Source: Pseudomonas iridis (GTDB lineage Bacteria; Pseudomonadota; Gammaproteobacteria; Pseudomonadales; Pseudomonadaceae). From it: a stretch of 64,000 bases of DNA. Made by a program: the position numbers and the translations under genes. Position 1 is the stretch's first letter, and the number at the start of each line of letters is the position of its first letter. The stretch lies in contig NZ_JACXXO010000006.1 of assembly GCF_017980685.1 (NCBI RefSeq), forward strand, positions 225,724-289,723, given 5' to 3'. The notes under the pieces were generated by a model. It was not told where the DNA came from, ran no database searches, and saw only the letters and a list, made by a program, of their open reading frames with translations. Shown piece after piece: positions 20,083 to 29,500 of this stretch.

Positions 20083-22407
20083 TTAGAACGCCATGCGCCA
20101 CTGACCCATCACGCCGCGATTGCGGCTTTCGCTGCCGAACTCTCCAGTGACAGCGACGCCCAGCGTGTGGTTGGTCGACAGTCCGAGGTCCAGACCCGCA
20201 TCGACGCCCAGGCTGTTGCGATCCAGTTCTGCACCGTTCACGGTGAAGCGTTTGCCGCCCTTGACCAGTTGCTGGCGGGTGTCGCTGTCGAGTTCACCAA
20301 AGGTGTGTTTCCACCCGGCGCTCAATCGCGGCGTCAGGCTCATGCCGTTGTCCAGTGTGTGGATTTTTGCCGTGCGCAGGCCGAAGGTACTGCTGAGATT
20401 GTCGCGGGTTTGCCCAAAGACCTTCAGCGCCGCATCACCACCTTTTTCAGTGTGGCTGTCACGTTGGTAACGTTGGTAGCCGAGGCTGGCGAACGGTTCG
20501 AGTGTCACGTCGTTGCGGCCGAAGTTGAAGCCCAGTTCGGCGAAGGCTTGCTGAGTGTTGGCGTCGTAATTGCCTTTGAGGCGATCGCTGAATCCGTTGA
20601 ACGCCACCCGACGTTTGCTGCTGCCGTCATGGCTGGCGTAAGTGGCACCCAGGCGCAGCGCCAGTGGTCCATCCTGACGCACGGCGTAGGCGCCAACGTG
20701 CCAGCTGTCGAGGTCGCCATCGTATTGGCGGGCATCGAGTCTGGTTTGGGATTTGCCGCCCAGCAGACCGATATGCCATTGCTCATTGAGCCGCCAGTCA
20801 GCGCCCATGACCAAGCCTTGGGTGGCGTGTTTCAGGGTGCTGTCGTTCTCGCGATCAACCTTGCCACCATGGCCCAATGCCTGAACCCAGACTCGCCCGG
20901 AATCAGCACCGCCGGCAGCTTCGCGGGGTGAATTGCCCGAGCCGTAAGCTGCGCCCGTGCGATGGTCGAGTTGGCGCATGGCCGACAGCATGCTCGCGCT
21001 CACGGGGGTAACGCTGCTCAACGTGGCTTTGGCGAGGTTGGCGTTGCTGCCGGCGGCGAGTTGTTCGAGGGCGACGGGGGCAGTAGTTTTATCGCTGGCC
21101 AGTAATGCGGTGACCGCAGCATTTACCGGTTTTTGCGGTTGAACTGCTGGTTGGTCGACGTTTTGAGGCGTGTGCTCGACAAAGGTTTTACCCGGTGCTG
21201 GAGAGGGCGCTGTCGACGATGTTGCAACTGCGGATGGAACAGCAACATCAACAGCAACTGACGCAGGAGCGGGAGCTAAAGCCGTGACGGAATCTGGCAC
21301 TGGCACTGAAGCTAGATCTGGTGCCGACAATGATATTGGTGTTGAGGTAGTCAACGGTGTTGGTATCCCGGATGGCGTTGGTTCGGGTGGCGCATCGATA
21401 GCTCCGCCAACCGCACGACCGTTTTCTGTATTCGCAAGACTTTCAATTTCTACTTTATTGCGGGAATAAGTCAGCCCGACTTTTTGATCATCGTAATGCA
21501 CCTCTGGCGTCATGAAGGCCAGGTTGTTCTCGATGCTGACAAAACGCCCTTCGACTTTTTTTGCAGTGAGAATGGTGTGCTTGGCGCTTTTCGGGTATTC
21601 ACCGGCAGTGACGAGTTTGAGAGTTGCACCCCCAAGCCGGGCGGTTCCGCCGACTTCTATGGTCGGGCTGTGACCCGCAGCATCAACAGCGTACGACAAC
21701 ATCGCTGTTTGCGACAGGTTCAGGTCTCCACTCACTTTCGGCGCGTGATACACCTCATCAACCGAAAGCCGCCCGTGGACGTTCAGGTTTTTCAACGTGC
21801 CCCCACCCGCGAAATGTCCGTTTTCGTGAACGGTGACGGTGCCGTCAATCAGTCCCTTGTTGGTAAGGTCTCCGCCGCCCAGAACTGTGGCTCCGCCAAC
21901 TATGGCCCCTTTGTTGATCAGAATTCCCGCGGTCACTGCCTGCCCCAATATGCTCCCATCATTGGTCAATGATGCTTTTGACCTGACCAGAACGCCGAGA
22001 TCGAAATCACCATCTCCACTGCGAGTCCAGGTGCCTTGCTTGACGTGCAAACCGTTGAAGTTAACAGTTTTGCCCAGCGTTCCTCTCGCGCCATCGAGTT
22101 GTAGGACATTCACTCCGCCCGCGCCATCAACCAGCCCGGCGAAATTGCCTCGGCTGCCCAGAGTGACCAGATCATTGCGGTGATCAAGCAGCAGGGAAGT
22201 ACCGTCGATTGCGGCGACCTTTGCTTTGATGGGGTCGTGCTTGACGGTCTCAGGATCAGTAACAAAGTTATCGAGCATACCGATCAACTCTTCAGCGCTC
22301 GGTGCTGGATCAGGGCTGAGTTCTGCATAAGTGAAGGGCGTGCACCCCAGCGTCAGCGCGATTGCTAACGCGAGTTTTTTTGCTTGGTACTTGTGTTGAG
22401 CATCCAT
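20083..22407 (-). CDS. type Va autotransporter, unknown passenger
   Basis: 774 residues. N-terminal signal region (about 1-29, LALAIALTLGCTPFTYA). A beta-rich passenger with GNFAGLVDGAGGVNVLQLDGA and GGGDLTNKG repeats spans about 60-320. A Pro/Ala/Ser/Thr/Val-rich linker (about 335-440) leads to an autotransporter beta-barrel from about 505 that ends in the outer-membrane signature MGQWRMAF with terminal Phe. No protease or esterase motif is visible, so an adhesin-like or structural passenger is likelier. The ATG at 22407 is one codon inside an upstream TTG. No neighbouring secretion partner is needed for this class. Confidence 0.87.
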   Translation of the reverse strand: MDAQHKYQAKKLALAIALTLGCTPFTYAELSPDPAPSAEELIGMLDNFVTDPETVKHDPIKAKVAAIDGTSLLLDHRNDLVTLGSRGNFAGLVDGAGGVNVLQLDGARGTLGKTVNFNGLHVKQGTWTRSGDGDFDLGVLVRSKASLTNDGSILGQAVTAGILINKGAIVGGATVLGGGDLTNKGLIDGTVTVHENGHFAGGGTLKNLNVHGRLSVDEVYHAPKVSGDLNLSQTAMLSYAVDAAGHSPTIEVGGTARLGGATLKLVTAGEYPKSAKHTILTAKKVEGRFVSIENNLAFMTPEVHYDDQKVGLTYSRNKVEIESLANTENGRAVGGAIDAPPEPTPSGIPTPLTTSTPISLSAPDLASVPVPDSVTALAPAPASVAVDVAVPSAVATSSTAPSPAPGKTFVEHTPQNVDQPAVQPQKPVNAAVTALLASDKTTAPVALEQLAAGSNANLAKATLSSVTPVSASMLSAMRQLDHRTGAAYGSGNSPREAAGGADSGRVWVQALGHGGKVDRENDSTLKHATQGLVMGADWRLNEQWHIGLLGGKSQTRLDARQYDGDLDSWHVGAYAVRQDGPLALRLGATYASHDGSSKRRVAFNGFSDRLKGNYDANTQQAFAELGFNFGRNDVTLEPFASLGYQRYQRDSHTEKGGDAALKVFGQTRDNLSSTFGLRTAKIHTLDNGMSLTPRLSAGWKHTFGELDSDTRQQLVKGGKRFTVNGAELDRNSLGVDAGLDLGLSTNHTLGVAVTGEFGSESRNRGVMGQWRMAF

Positions 22408-22688
22408 CAAGTAAAGTCTCTGCTGAAAAGACCCAACTCTATTGATGCACCAAAGAATCCGATGTCGGCTGCTTCCCGAAGCGTTGCAGGCGACGTCGCA
22501 TCATTTTGTGGAAAATTTCCACCAGATCCGCGGCCGGTGGTTTTACCCGAATCCAGCGCTTCCTTTTCCTACAATCAAGCGGGACGTCGCCGACTGTTCA
22601 GCGGTGCAAAACTCATCTGTCACTGCCCAATCAACCCGTGACGCGTTACGGATCACCTTAAGTACGGCGAAGGTATGCCCTGCCGTAA

Positions 22689-23024
22689 TGCCGCTCCATC
22701 CGCGCCGGACTCCCGCAGGACGGCAAGCCGTTCTGGCTGTCGTTTACCTTGAAGGATGAAGACACTGACGACGTACCGCGTTTGCGTTCTGGCGAGCCGG
22801 TCGCCGAGGCGGCTGCAGTGGCAGCGGAGCTGGGCGTTGAAACGTTGCTATTCAATTGCAGCCAGCCGCAAGTGATTGGCACGGCGATTGATGCGGCGCG
22901 CGCTACCTTCGAGCGTCTGGGGGTGAAGATTCACATCGGCGCCTACGCCAGTGCGTTTCCGCCGCAGCCCAAGGAGGCAACGGCCAATGACGGATTGGCG
23001 GTGCTGGCGCAGAAACTGGTTTAA
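22689..23024 (+). pseudogene. homocysteine S-methyltransferase fragment
   Basis: Open frame from a stop at 22686. The translation (GLPQDGKPFWLSFTLKDED, then RLRSGEPV, TLLFNCSQP, KIHIGAYA, FPPQPKEATANDGL) matches the C-terminal third of homocysteine S-methyltransferase-like proteins. The N-terminal two thirds are absent. After ANDGL the frame jumps to AVLAQKLV, which resembles the true C-terminal end, implying an in-frame internal deletion of roughly 35 codons that removes the GGCCG zinc-binding motif. No upstream start or promoter is evident. Most likely a decaying remnant. Confidence 0.7.
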
Positions 23025-23032
23025 GAAAGCAG

Positions 23033-23110
23033 ATCAAAAGATCGCAGCCTGCGGCAGCTCCTACATTTTGTCCCGTGTAGGAGCTGCCGAAGGCTGCGAT
23101 CTTTTGCTTT
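23033..23110. repeat. REP pair, family C
   Basis: Inverted pair of AGATCGCAGCCTGCGGCAGC and its complement between the pseudogene and the GNAT gene. The right copy has one substitution (CCGAAGG). Confidence 0.85.
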
Positions 23111-23117
23111 TAAGGAG

Positions 23118-23789
23118 TTAGCTACGGCACTCAACCAAGCCTTTAACCTGCCCGGTCGGAGTCTGGTTTTCATCACTCAACCAGCGCTCGAACCCCTTCG
23201 CAATCGCCGGCCATTCCCCATCCAGAATCGAGTACCACGCGGTGTCGCGGTTCTGGCCCTTGACCACCATGTGCTGGCGGAAAACACCTTCGAAGCTGAA
23301 ACCCAAGCGTTCAGCGGCGTATTTGGAGCGGGCGTTAGCGTTGTTGCACTTCCATTCGAGGCGGCGGTAGCCGAGCTCAAATGAATACTTCGCCAGCAGA
23401 TAAACCGCCTCGGTGCTTTTCGGCGAACGCTGCATCGGTGCGCCGAAGGTGACGTGGCCGATTTCGATACGGCCCTGAGCCGGGACAATCGACATCAGGC
23501 TGAGGATGCCCTGCACCTGGCCGCTGGTGCGATCGATGATGCTGAAGAAATACGGGTCGCTGCTCGCCGCGTGATTGTTCAGCCAGTCGTTGAATACGCT
23601 GCGCTCGGGAAACGGGCCGTAGGGCAAGTAATCCCAGAGTTTCGGGTCGGCGCCGGGGCCTTCGAGTGCGTTGAACAGGTCGTCACCGTGGCGCGCCGGG
23701 TCGAGTCTTTCCAGGCGGATGAAGCGGCCTTCGAGCAGCGCGGTCGTGGGGGCGGGCACGCCTTTCCAATCGGCAGGTGAGGTGATCAT
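23118..23789 (-). CDS. GNAT acetyltransferase, RimJ/RimL type
   Basis: 223 residues. Acetyltransf_3-like layout: RFIRLERLDPARHGDDL at the N terminus, GQVQGILSLMSIVPAQGRIEIGHV in the central sheet, STEAVYLLAKYSFELGYRRLEWKCNNANARSKYAAERLGF as the acetyl-CoA-binding helix and beta-bulge, then FEGVFRQHMVVKGQNRDT. It acetylates an amine, perhaps a protein N terminus or small molecule. Last gene of a three-gene operon behind a PaiB-like gene and another GNAT, 12 bp after the latter, with AAGGAG upstream. Substrate unknown. Confidence 0.85.
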   Translation of the reverse strand: MITSPADWKGVPAPTTALLEGRFIRLERLDPARHGDDLFNALEGPGADPKLWDYLPYGPFPERSVFNDWLNNHAASSDPYFFSIIDRTSGQVQGILSLMSIVPAQGRIEIGHVTFGAPMQRSPKSTEAVYLLAKYSFELGYRRLEWKCNNANARSKYAAERLGFSFEGVFRQHMVVKGQNRDTAWYSILDGEWPAIAKGFERWLSDENQTPTGQVKGLVECRS

Positions 23790-23801
23790 GAGCGCGTCTC
23801 C

Positions 23802-24248
23802 TTAAAGGGCTTTGCGAAACTGGATGAAGCCTGGGCGCTCGGCGATGCGCTCGTAGAGCTGGATCGCCGTGGCGTTGGTTTCGTGGGTCAGCCAATGGAC
23901 TTTGCAGCAGCCGTCGGCTTTGGCCGTTGCATAGACGTGCTCGATCAACTGGCGACCGACGCCGGTGCCGCGGGTTTCAGGCGCCACCAGCAAGTCTTGC
24001 AGGTAACAGGAGTTTTCGATGCTCCAGTTCGAGCGATGGTAGATGTAATGCACCATGCCCAGCGCTTTACCGTCAGCCCAGGCGAGGGCGGCGTGCGTCG
24101 GTTCGCTCGGGTCGAGGAAGCGCTGCCAGGTACTGGTCGTTACCGCCTCCGGCAGTTCGGTGTTGTAGAAGCGCAGGTACGCTTGCCACAGCGCCAGCCA
24201 GGCGGCGTGGTCGTCGGCGCTGACCTGGCGGATCTCGATCTGACTCAT
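23802..24248 (-). CDS. GNAT acetyltransferase, HPA2/PaiA-like
   Basis: 148 residues, a minimal GNAT domain: VYLQ-like strand YLQDLLVAPETRGTGVGRQL is the pyrophosphate-binding loop (R/Q-x-x-G-x-G/A), followed by HWLTHETNATAIQLYERI. HPA2-type GNATs acetylate polyamines, amino acids or histone-like peptides. Placed 10 bp downstream of a PaiB-like gene; in Bacillus subtilis the paiA/paiB pair combines a polyamine acetyltransferase with a PaiB protein, so polyamine acetylation is a reasonable inference, not shown by the sequence. Confidence 0.85.
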   Translation of the reverse strand: MSQIEIRQVSADDHAAWLALWQAYLRFYNTELPEAVTTSTWQRFLDPSEPTHAALAWADGKALGMVHYIYHRSNWSIENSCYLQDLLVAPETRGTGVGRQLIEHVYATAKADGCCKVHWLTHETNATAIQLYERIAERPGFIQFRKAL

Positions 24249-24258
24249 GGGGTTTTCC

Positions 24259-24882
24259 TTAACGCATCAATTGGGCGAGGGTTTGATCGTTGACTTCGGT
24301 GCTGGCAGCCAATCCTTCTCGTACGCCGGCGATGTCTTCGGGGCTACGGTTCTGGCTGAGCTTGCGTTTGCCTTCCAGTCGGTCGATGGGAATAGCGAAT
24401 CCGACGATGGCCTTGAGCATGCTGTCGATGTAATCGGCGGGTGCGTCGGCGACCGACCAAGGCTGTGCGCGGCCGGCTTCATGGCGGTCGGTGAGGGTGC
24501 TGACGATGTCGAGCAGCCGCCCGCCGTCGCTGAAGGTCTCGGCGTGGCCGTAGGCGTGCACGGCGATGTAGTTCCAGGTCGGCACTACTTTGCCGTGCTC
24601 GGCCTTGCTCGGATAAAACCCCGGGCTGACGTAGGCATCCGGTCCGGCAAAAATCAGCATCGCTTCGGCGCCGTCGCGCAGATCCTTCCACTGTGGATTG
24701 GCCCTGGCCAGATGCCCGTAGAGCGTGCCGTATTCACCTTGCTCGCAATGCAGCAGCACCGGCACATGGCTGGCTTGCAAACCGTTTTCGCCGTGGGTGA
24801 CCAGGATGGCGAGGCGAGTGGCGAGGATCAGTTCGTGGAGTTGGGACAGCTCATCGATGGCAAAGGCGCGCGGCGTGTACAT
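24259..24882 (-). CDS. PaiB-like FMN-binding split-barrel protein
   Basis: 207 residues. It begins MYTPRAFAIDELSQLHELI, the usual PaiB/Transcrip_reg family opening, with a split-barrel flavin fold and the segments HVPVLLHCEQGEYGTLYGHLARANPQW, FAGPDAYVSPGFYPSK and VPTWNYIAVHAYG. PaiB proteins were described as negative regulators of sporulation and protease genes in B. subtilis; the fold suggests flavin or heme binding. First gene of the operon, with AAGGAAAA upstream, divergent from a MocR regulator 91 bp away. Confidence 0.85.
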   Translation of the reverse strand: MYTPRAFAIDELSQLHELILATRLAILVTHGENGLQASHVPVLLHCEQGEYGTLYGHLARANPQWKDLRDGAEAMLIFAGPDAYVSPGFYPSKAEHGKVVPTWNYIAVHAYGHAETFSDGGRLLDIVSTLTDRHEAGRAQPWSVADAPADYIDSMLKAIVGFAIPIDRLEGKRKLSQNRSPEDIAGVREGLAASTEVNDQTLAQLMR

Positions 24883-24904
24883 AAGAGATTTTCCTTGGCG
24901 AATA

Positions 24905-24939
24905 CTTACATCCTAGGCAGGCTATTGGTCTGATGTAAG
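24905..24939. promoter_or_regulatory. dyad in paiB-like/MocR divergent spacer
   Basis: CTTACATC and GATGTAAG form a perfect 8-bp dyad with 19 bp between arms, centred in the 91-bp divergent spacer. Likely binding site for the MocR regulator controlling both directions. Confidence 0.45.
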
Positions 24940-24973
24940 AGCCATTGATGGCCAATTTCATAGGTCCATTACC

Positions 24974-26527
24974 ATGCCTGATTTGTCCACGTTGTCCATG
25001 CCGTTCAACCCGGCGGGCATCGAGCTTGATCGCCGTCAGGGCTTGAGCCGTCAGCTCTATCAGGCGCTGCGACTGCGTGTGCTCGACGGGCGGCTGGCCA
25101 GTGGCACGCGCCTGCCAGCCAGCCGTGATCTGGCCGCCGCGCTGGCGATTTCCCGCAACAGTGTGGTTCGGGCCTACGATCAACTCTATGCCGAAGGCTT
25201 CATTGAAGGGCGGGTGGGCGATGGCACTTACGTGGCCCAACTGCCCCGTGACCCGCTCAAGCCGAAAAAACTATCCACAAAAGTATCCACAGGGTTTTCA
25301 ACAGGCTTACCCACAGCCTTATCCACAAATTCCGCAAATTCCACTGTGCTTTCATCCAGTAAAGTTATCCACAGCGGCGTTTTACAGCGGTTGCAAAACA
25401 ACCATTTACCCAATCCCCCCAGTGGCCCGCCGCGCGCATTTCGGGTTGGTGTACCGGCATTTGATCTGTTTCCGTTTGACGTCTGGGCCAAGCTCAACGG
25501 GGCTTTCTGGCGCAAACCGGACCTTCAGCAGATGTGTTACGGCGACCCGGCCGGCGATGCCCGTCTGCGCAGCCTGATTGCGGCCTATCTGCGCAGTTCG
25601 CGAGGGATGCAGTGCTCGGCTGAGCAAATTGTGATCACCAGTGGCGCACAGCAGGCCATTAGTCTTTGTGCACAGCTGCTAGTGGAGCCGGGCGATGGCG
25701 TTGCGATCGAAAATCCGGGGTACCGTGCGGCCGGTCATGCATTCGCCGTGGCGGGAGGCATTCTGCGCGGGATTGGCGTGGACGGGGAGGGCATGGATTG
25801 CTCGGCACTGTCGGGCGCCAGTGATTGTCGCGTGGCTTACGTGACGCCCTCGCATCAATACCCGACAGGCGTGGTGATGAGCCTGGCGCGGCGTCTTGAA
25901 CTGCTCGCCTGGGCCGAACGCACACAAGGCTGGATCGTTGAGGATGACTACGACGGCGAGTACCGTTACACCGGCGCGCCATTGGCCCCCTTGGCGGCAC
26001 TCGATCAACAGGGCCGCGTGCTGTATGTCGGCACGTTCGGCAAGGTCGCATTCCCGGCGTTGCGCCTCGGTTATCTGGTGCTGCCACCGGCGCTGGTGCC
26101 AGCGTTTTCGCAACGCCGGGCGGTGGATGTCCGGCATTCCGAGGTGAGCACGCAAGCGGTGATGGCCGAGTTCATGGCGGCCGGGCATTTCCAGCGGCAT
26201 ATCCGCCGGATGCGCCGCGCCGCGCTGAACCGGCGCAATACGTTGCTCGATGGTTGGCCAACGGCAATCCTCGGCGTAGGTGACCTGCCGGCGGTGTCGG
26301 CCGGGCTGCACCTGACCGTGAAGGTGGAGAGCATCGACCGTGAGCAGCAACTGATCGAGCAAGCTGCGCGCGTGGATGTCGAAATCAGCGGCTTGAGCCA
26401 TTACTGGCTGCCGGACTCTACGACTCCCCAGGACCAGCGCGCGGGACTGGTCCTGGGGTTCGCCGCCGTGCCGGAAGCCGCGATCAAGGCTGCGTTGGCC
26501 CGGTTGCAGCAGGCTTGGCGGGCGTGA
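24974..26527 (+). CDS. MocR/PdxR-family PLP-dependent transcriptional regulator
   Basis: 517 residues. GntR winged HTH at about 15-85 (RQLYQALRLRVLDGRLASGTRLPASRDLAAALAISRNSVVRAYDQL), a linker (about 86-150) containing five tandem four-residue repeats, and a fold-type-I aminotransferase domain (about 160-515). The PLP-lysine region reads YVGTFGK, with Lys about 357, and ALRLGYLV follows. Such regulators bind PLP plus an amino compound to control adjacent genes, here probably the divergent PaiB/GNAT operon. Its 3' end overlaps the convergent toxin-like gene by 44 bp. The linker DNA is an array of DnaA-box-like words. Confidence 0.92.
   Translation: MPDLSTLSMPFNPAGIELDRRQGLSRQLYQALRLRVLDGRLASGTRLPASRDLAAALAISRNSVVRAYDQLYAEGFIEGRVGDGTYVAQLPRDPLKPKKLSTKVSTGFSTGLPTALSTNSANSTVLSSSKVIHSGVLQRLQNNHLPNPPSGPPRAFRVGVPAFDLFPFDVWAKLNGAFWRKPDLQQMCYGDPAGDARLRSLIAAYLRSSRGMQCSAEQIVITSGAQQAISLCAQLLVEPGDGVAIENPGYRAAGHAFAVAGGILRGIGVDGEGMDCSALSGASDCRVAYVTPSHQYPTGVVMSLARRLELLAWAERTQGWIVEDDYDGEYRYTGAPLAPLAALDQQGRVLYVGTFGKVAFPALRLGYLVLPPALVPAFSQRRAVDVRHSEVSTQAVMAEFMAAGHFQRHIRRMRRAALNRRNTLLDGWPTAILGVGDLPAVSAGLHLTVKVESIDREQQLIEQAARVDVEISGLSHYWLPDSTTPQDQRAGLVLGFAAVPEAAIKAALARLQQAWRA
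25271..25373 (+). repeat. 12-bp tandem repeats resembling DnaA boxes, inside coding linker
   Basis: Starting at 25271, five successive 12-bp units begin CTATCCACA, GTATCCACA, TTTTCAACA, TTACCCACA and TTATCCACA; another TTATCCACA stands at 25365. Two are perfect matches to the DnaA box TTATCCACA, three have one mismatch, one has three. All are on the same strand and in phase with codons, encoding L/V/F-S/P-T-x repeats. Either a simple coding repeat or a DnaA-binding cluster. Confidence 0.7.
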
Positions 26528-29500
26528 AGAACAAGGTCTCGGCCAATTGCGTGGAAATCTCGCTGCGGTGAATATCGATGATTTGCTGATTGTTCAAACC
26601 ACGCAATTCATAGGTCCCCCCTAGATGCCGCTGCGCGTTGGTTTTCAGGTGTCCGGCAAGGAATGGTGTTAGCGGCGCGCTGACACTGCTGTAGTGAAAA
26701 TGCGCGTAACACACCACCTTGTTGGTTTTGATATCGCGTACTTCGTACTCGTCCAGAAAGTCATTCGGGCGACTTTTGAGTTCTCGTCGCGTAAGGATTT
26801 TGGCGATGGTCACTTCACCGTGATTTTTCAGCCACTCGACACCGGCGCCTGTCGGCATCTGCTGTTTGATCATTCTGGCCCGGGTACTGGTGCCTTTTTC
26901 ATCAAGCGTCTTTGCTGCCTTCTCCAGCGCGTGACCCAGTTCTTGCGTCGGATTGTCGAGATCCGCCGTGGCATTGCGCGCCGTCAATGCCTCATCGATG
27001 TCGGCGTTGGCTTTGCGCAGCAGGGCTGCATGCCGGTGGTATTCCTCCTCGACCTCCACCGGGAGCCGCGGGCTCCGCTTGATCCGAGCGTCGGTAACCC
27101 GATGAAACTCCGCAAGGCCATCGAGCAGTGCCTGGCCGGCGCGGATACTCTTATTGAGATTGAGCCTGGACGGCGGCTTGGGGAGTTGCGTCGTCGGCGT
27201 AGCGGTGATGTGTTCCACCCAAACACCGGGTGACTCTTCCTGAAAGGTGGCGATGACCCCTGTCATGTTCGAGCGCAATTCGACCAGATCGCCTGGCCCG
27301 CCCTCAGTGGCAACTTTCGGTACACCCACGAGTGTGCCTCTGCTGCGGGTCTTGATGATTTTCCGGGTGTTCATGCCTGCAGGCCTGGACGGACCGGCTT
27401 GAGGTTCGACCAGACGTCGGTCACGCAGCAAGCCTGCCAGCTGCGTGACCGCCATGTCGCTGAACTCTTTGACCCTTTCACGTACCCGCGCAAGCCGAGA
27501 AAGGTTGAGCTGGTCCGCAAACTCGGCGGCGATATCGCCGAAACCCTGATCCACCGCGGCAAATTGCCGGGTCAGGTGATTGAGGGTATCGATCCGCTCA
27601 CCGAGGTTGTGCAGACTTTCATCGGTACTCAGATTCAGCGAGCTCTGAACGTTCAGTGCTGCGCTTTCGATGAGTCGTTCCATCGCCGACTGCACCTGTG
27701 CCCTGACCGCTGTTGTGCCCGGCTTGACGCAAATCTCCTGGCCAAGAGAGATTTGCAGCAGCTTGAAATCATTCAGATCGTAGTCCGGCAGCGTTTTCCG
27801 ATATTTGATCAGTAGCTCCACAGCGCCTTCGCCGAGGCGTTCAAGTTCTGCGAAGCGGGTATGGGAAGCGTCGATCTTTTCCATGATCCCTTGCGTCTGA
27901 TCGCTCATTTCTTCGCAGGTTTGAATGAACAGCTGCGACGAAGATTGCCTGCGGTCTTCGATCGCCATCGTCATAGCGCGGATATTGGCCTGAAAATCCG
28001 TGCTGTTCTCTATGAGCCATTCCTGGCCGAGGAACAGTTGCATCTCCAGCCGCTCGATCATCACTGCGCGGAAATTGGGAACCTCCTGTAGCGAATTCAA
28101 CTCTCTGATTTGCTTGATATTCTCACCGTACTCCTTGAGCTGTGAATCCAGCAGGTCGAGGTAGTGTTTGCGCGCTGTTTTGGCCGTTTCCGGCAGGGCG
28201 GCGTCCATGGCGGTGCGGGTTTGTGTGAGCTCAGTCAGCTTGGACGCCATCGTCAGGTCGAAGGCGCTAATAGCACTTCGGTGCTGAGAGATGCGCTGCT
28301 TGTTCTGACGCTGGACCTGCTTGCGCCGACTGCTCAGGCTGCCGCCGCTCAGGCGCAATCGCAGGTCGACGACCCATTGGCCGGCCGCGCTGCGTACCAG
28401 AAATGGTCCGGTGCCGGGAGGTTGACGGCTCGAGTCGATGATCTGCACGTGTTCATCTTCATTGATCTGCACCTGGAACCAGCGCTTGTCGACCGGCGCG
28501 TACCATTTCCCGTCATGTTGGTAGAGGTGCTGATACGGGCCCTCACTCGCCGCAGCTCCAAGCGCTTCGGGTTTGCTGACGTTGAGACGGTCCAGCAGTG
28601 CGGCGAGGCTGTGGTTCGATTGCTCTAGAGCGGCGATGGTGTTGATTGACGTTCCATGATTGGCGACCAGTTCACTGCCCGCGATGTCCGGCGCGTGTAC
28701 AGCATTGATGAGCTCAGGTACGGGTTGAGGTGTCAGCGACTCCCACTCATCAACTGCACTGATGGCCTTGTGGGCGGGCTTGTGACCGACCGCTGCGCGA
28801 TGGGCGAGGACCATGCCCAGTGCGAGGAGAATATCGGCAAGTGCCGACCAGGCGACTCTGCCGGATTGTTGATTGGCAGCGTCGCTGACCTCCTGCAAGT
28901 CGTCCATGATCTGCCAGATCCAGGCCGCTATTGCGACACCGCGCCCCAGAAAGGGCAGCGCCGCGTTAAAGAGCGCCCAGCCACCGCGTTTGAGGGTGGC
29001 CCAGCGAGCTTCCGCATTGGATACCGATTGGCGGTCAGCTTGAGTGATGACTGCTTGCACATTGGTCTTGTGCAGCGTTGCCAGAACATCGCTTTCGATG
29101 ACGTCGGAGCCCAGCGTGACGGGCCTGGACATATCAATGAGGGTCAGCGGGTGAACCACGATCTCTGGAATGACCCACACCGAGGGAACCCTTGCTGCAA
29201 ACACATACTGGCTGAAGTTGAATCGCACGCTATCGGGTAACCACGCCAATACTGATTCGCGCAGATCCTGGGAATGCTTGATTGCGTACAGCAAGTTGGT
29301 AGGACCGGGGTATTGAATCAGCGCCTTTTCGAACAGCGGTCGATAAAGCAGGCAGGGCCCTTTGTCCGGGTCGCGCGGGCCGATGACGAACATGTTGTCC
29401 ACGGTGTCCGCGCGGGAGGTGCTGCGGTGGGTAACGAATGCCAGAGGGCGGATGACGATGTCCTGCCCGTCGACCTGACGATCTGCAGCGACGCTGTTCA

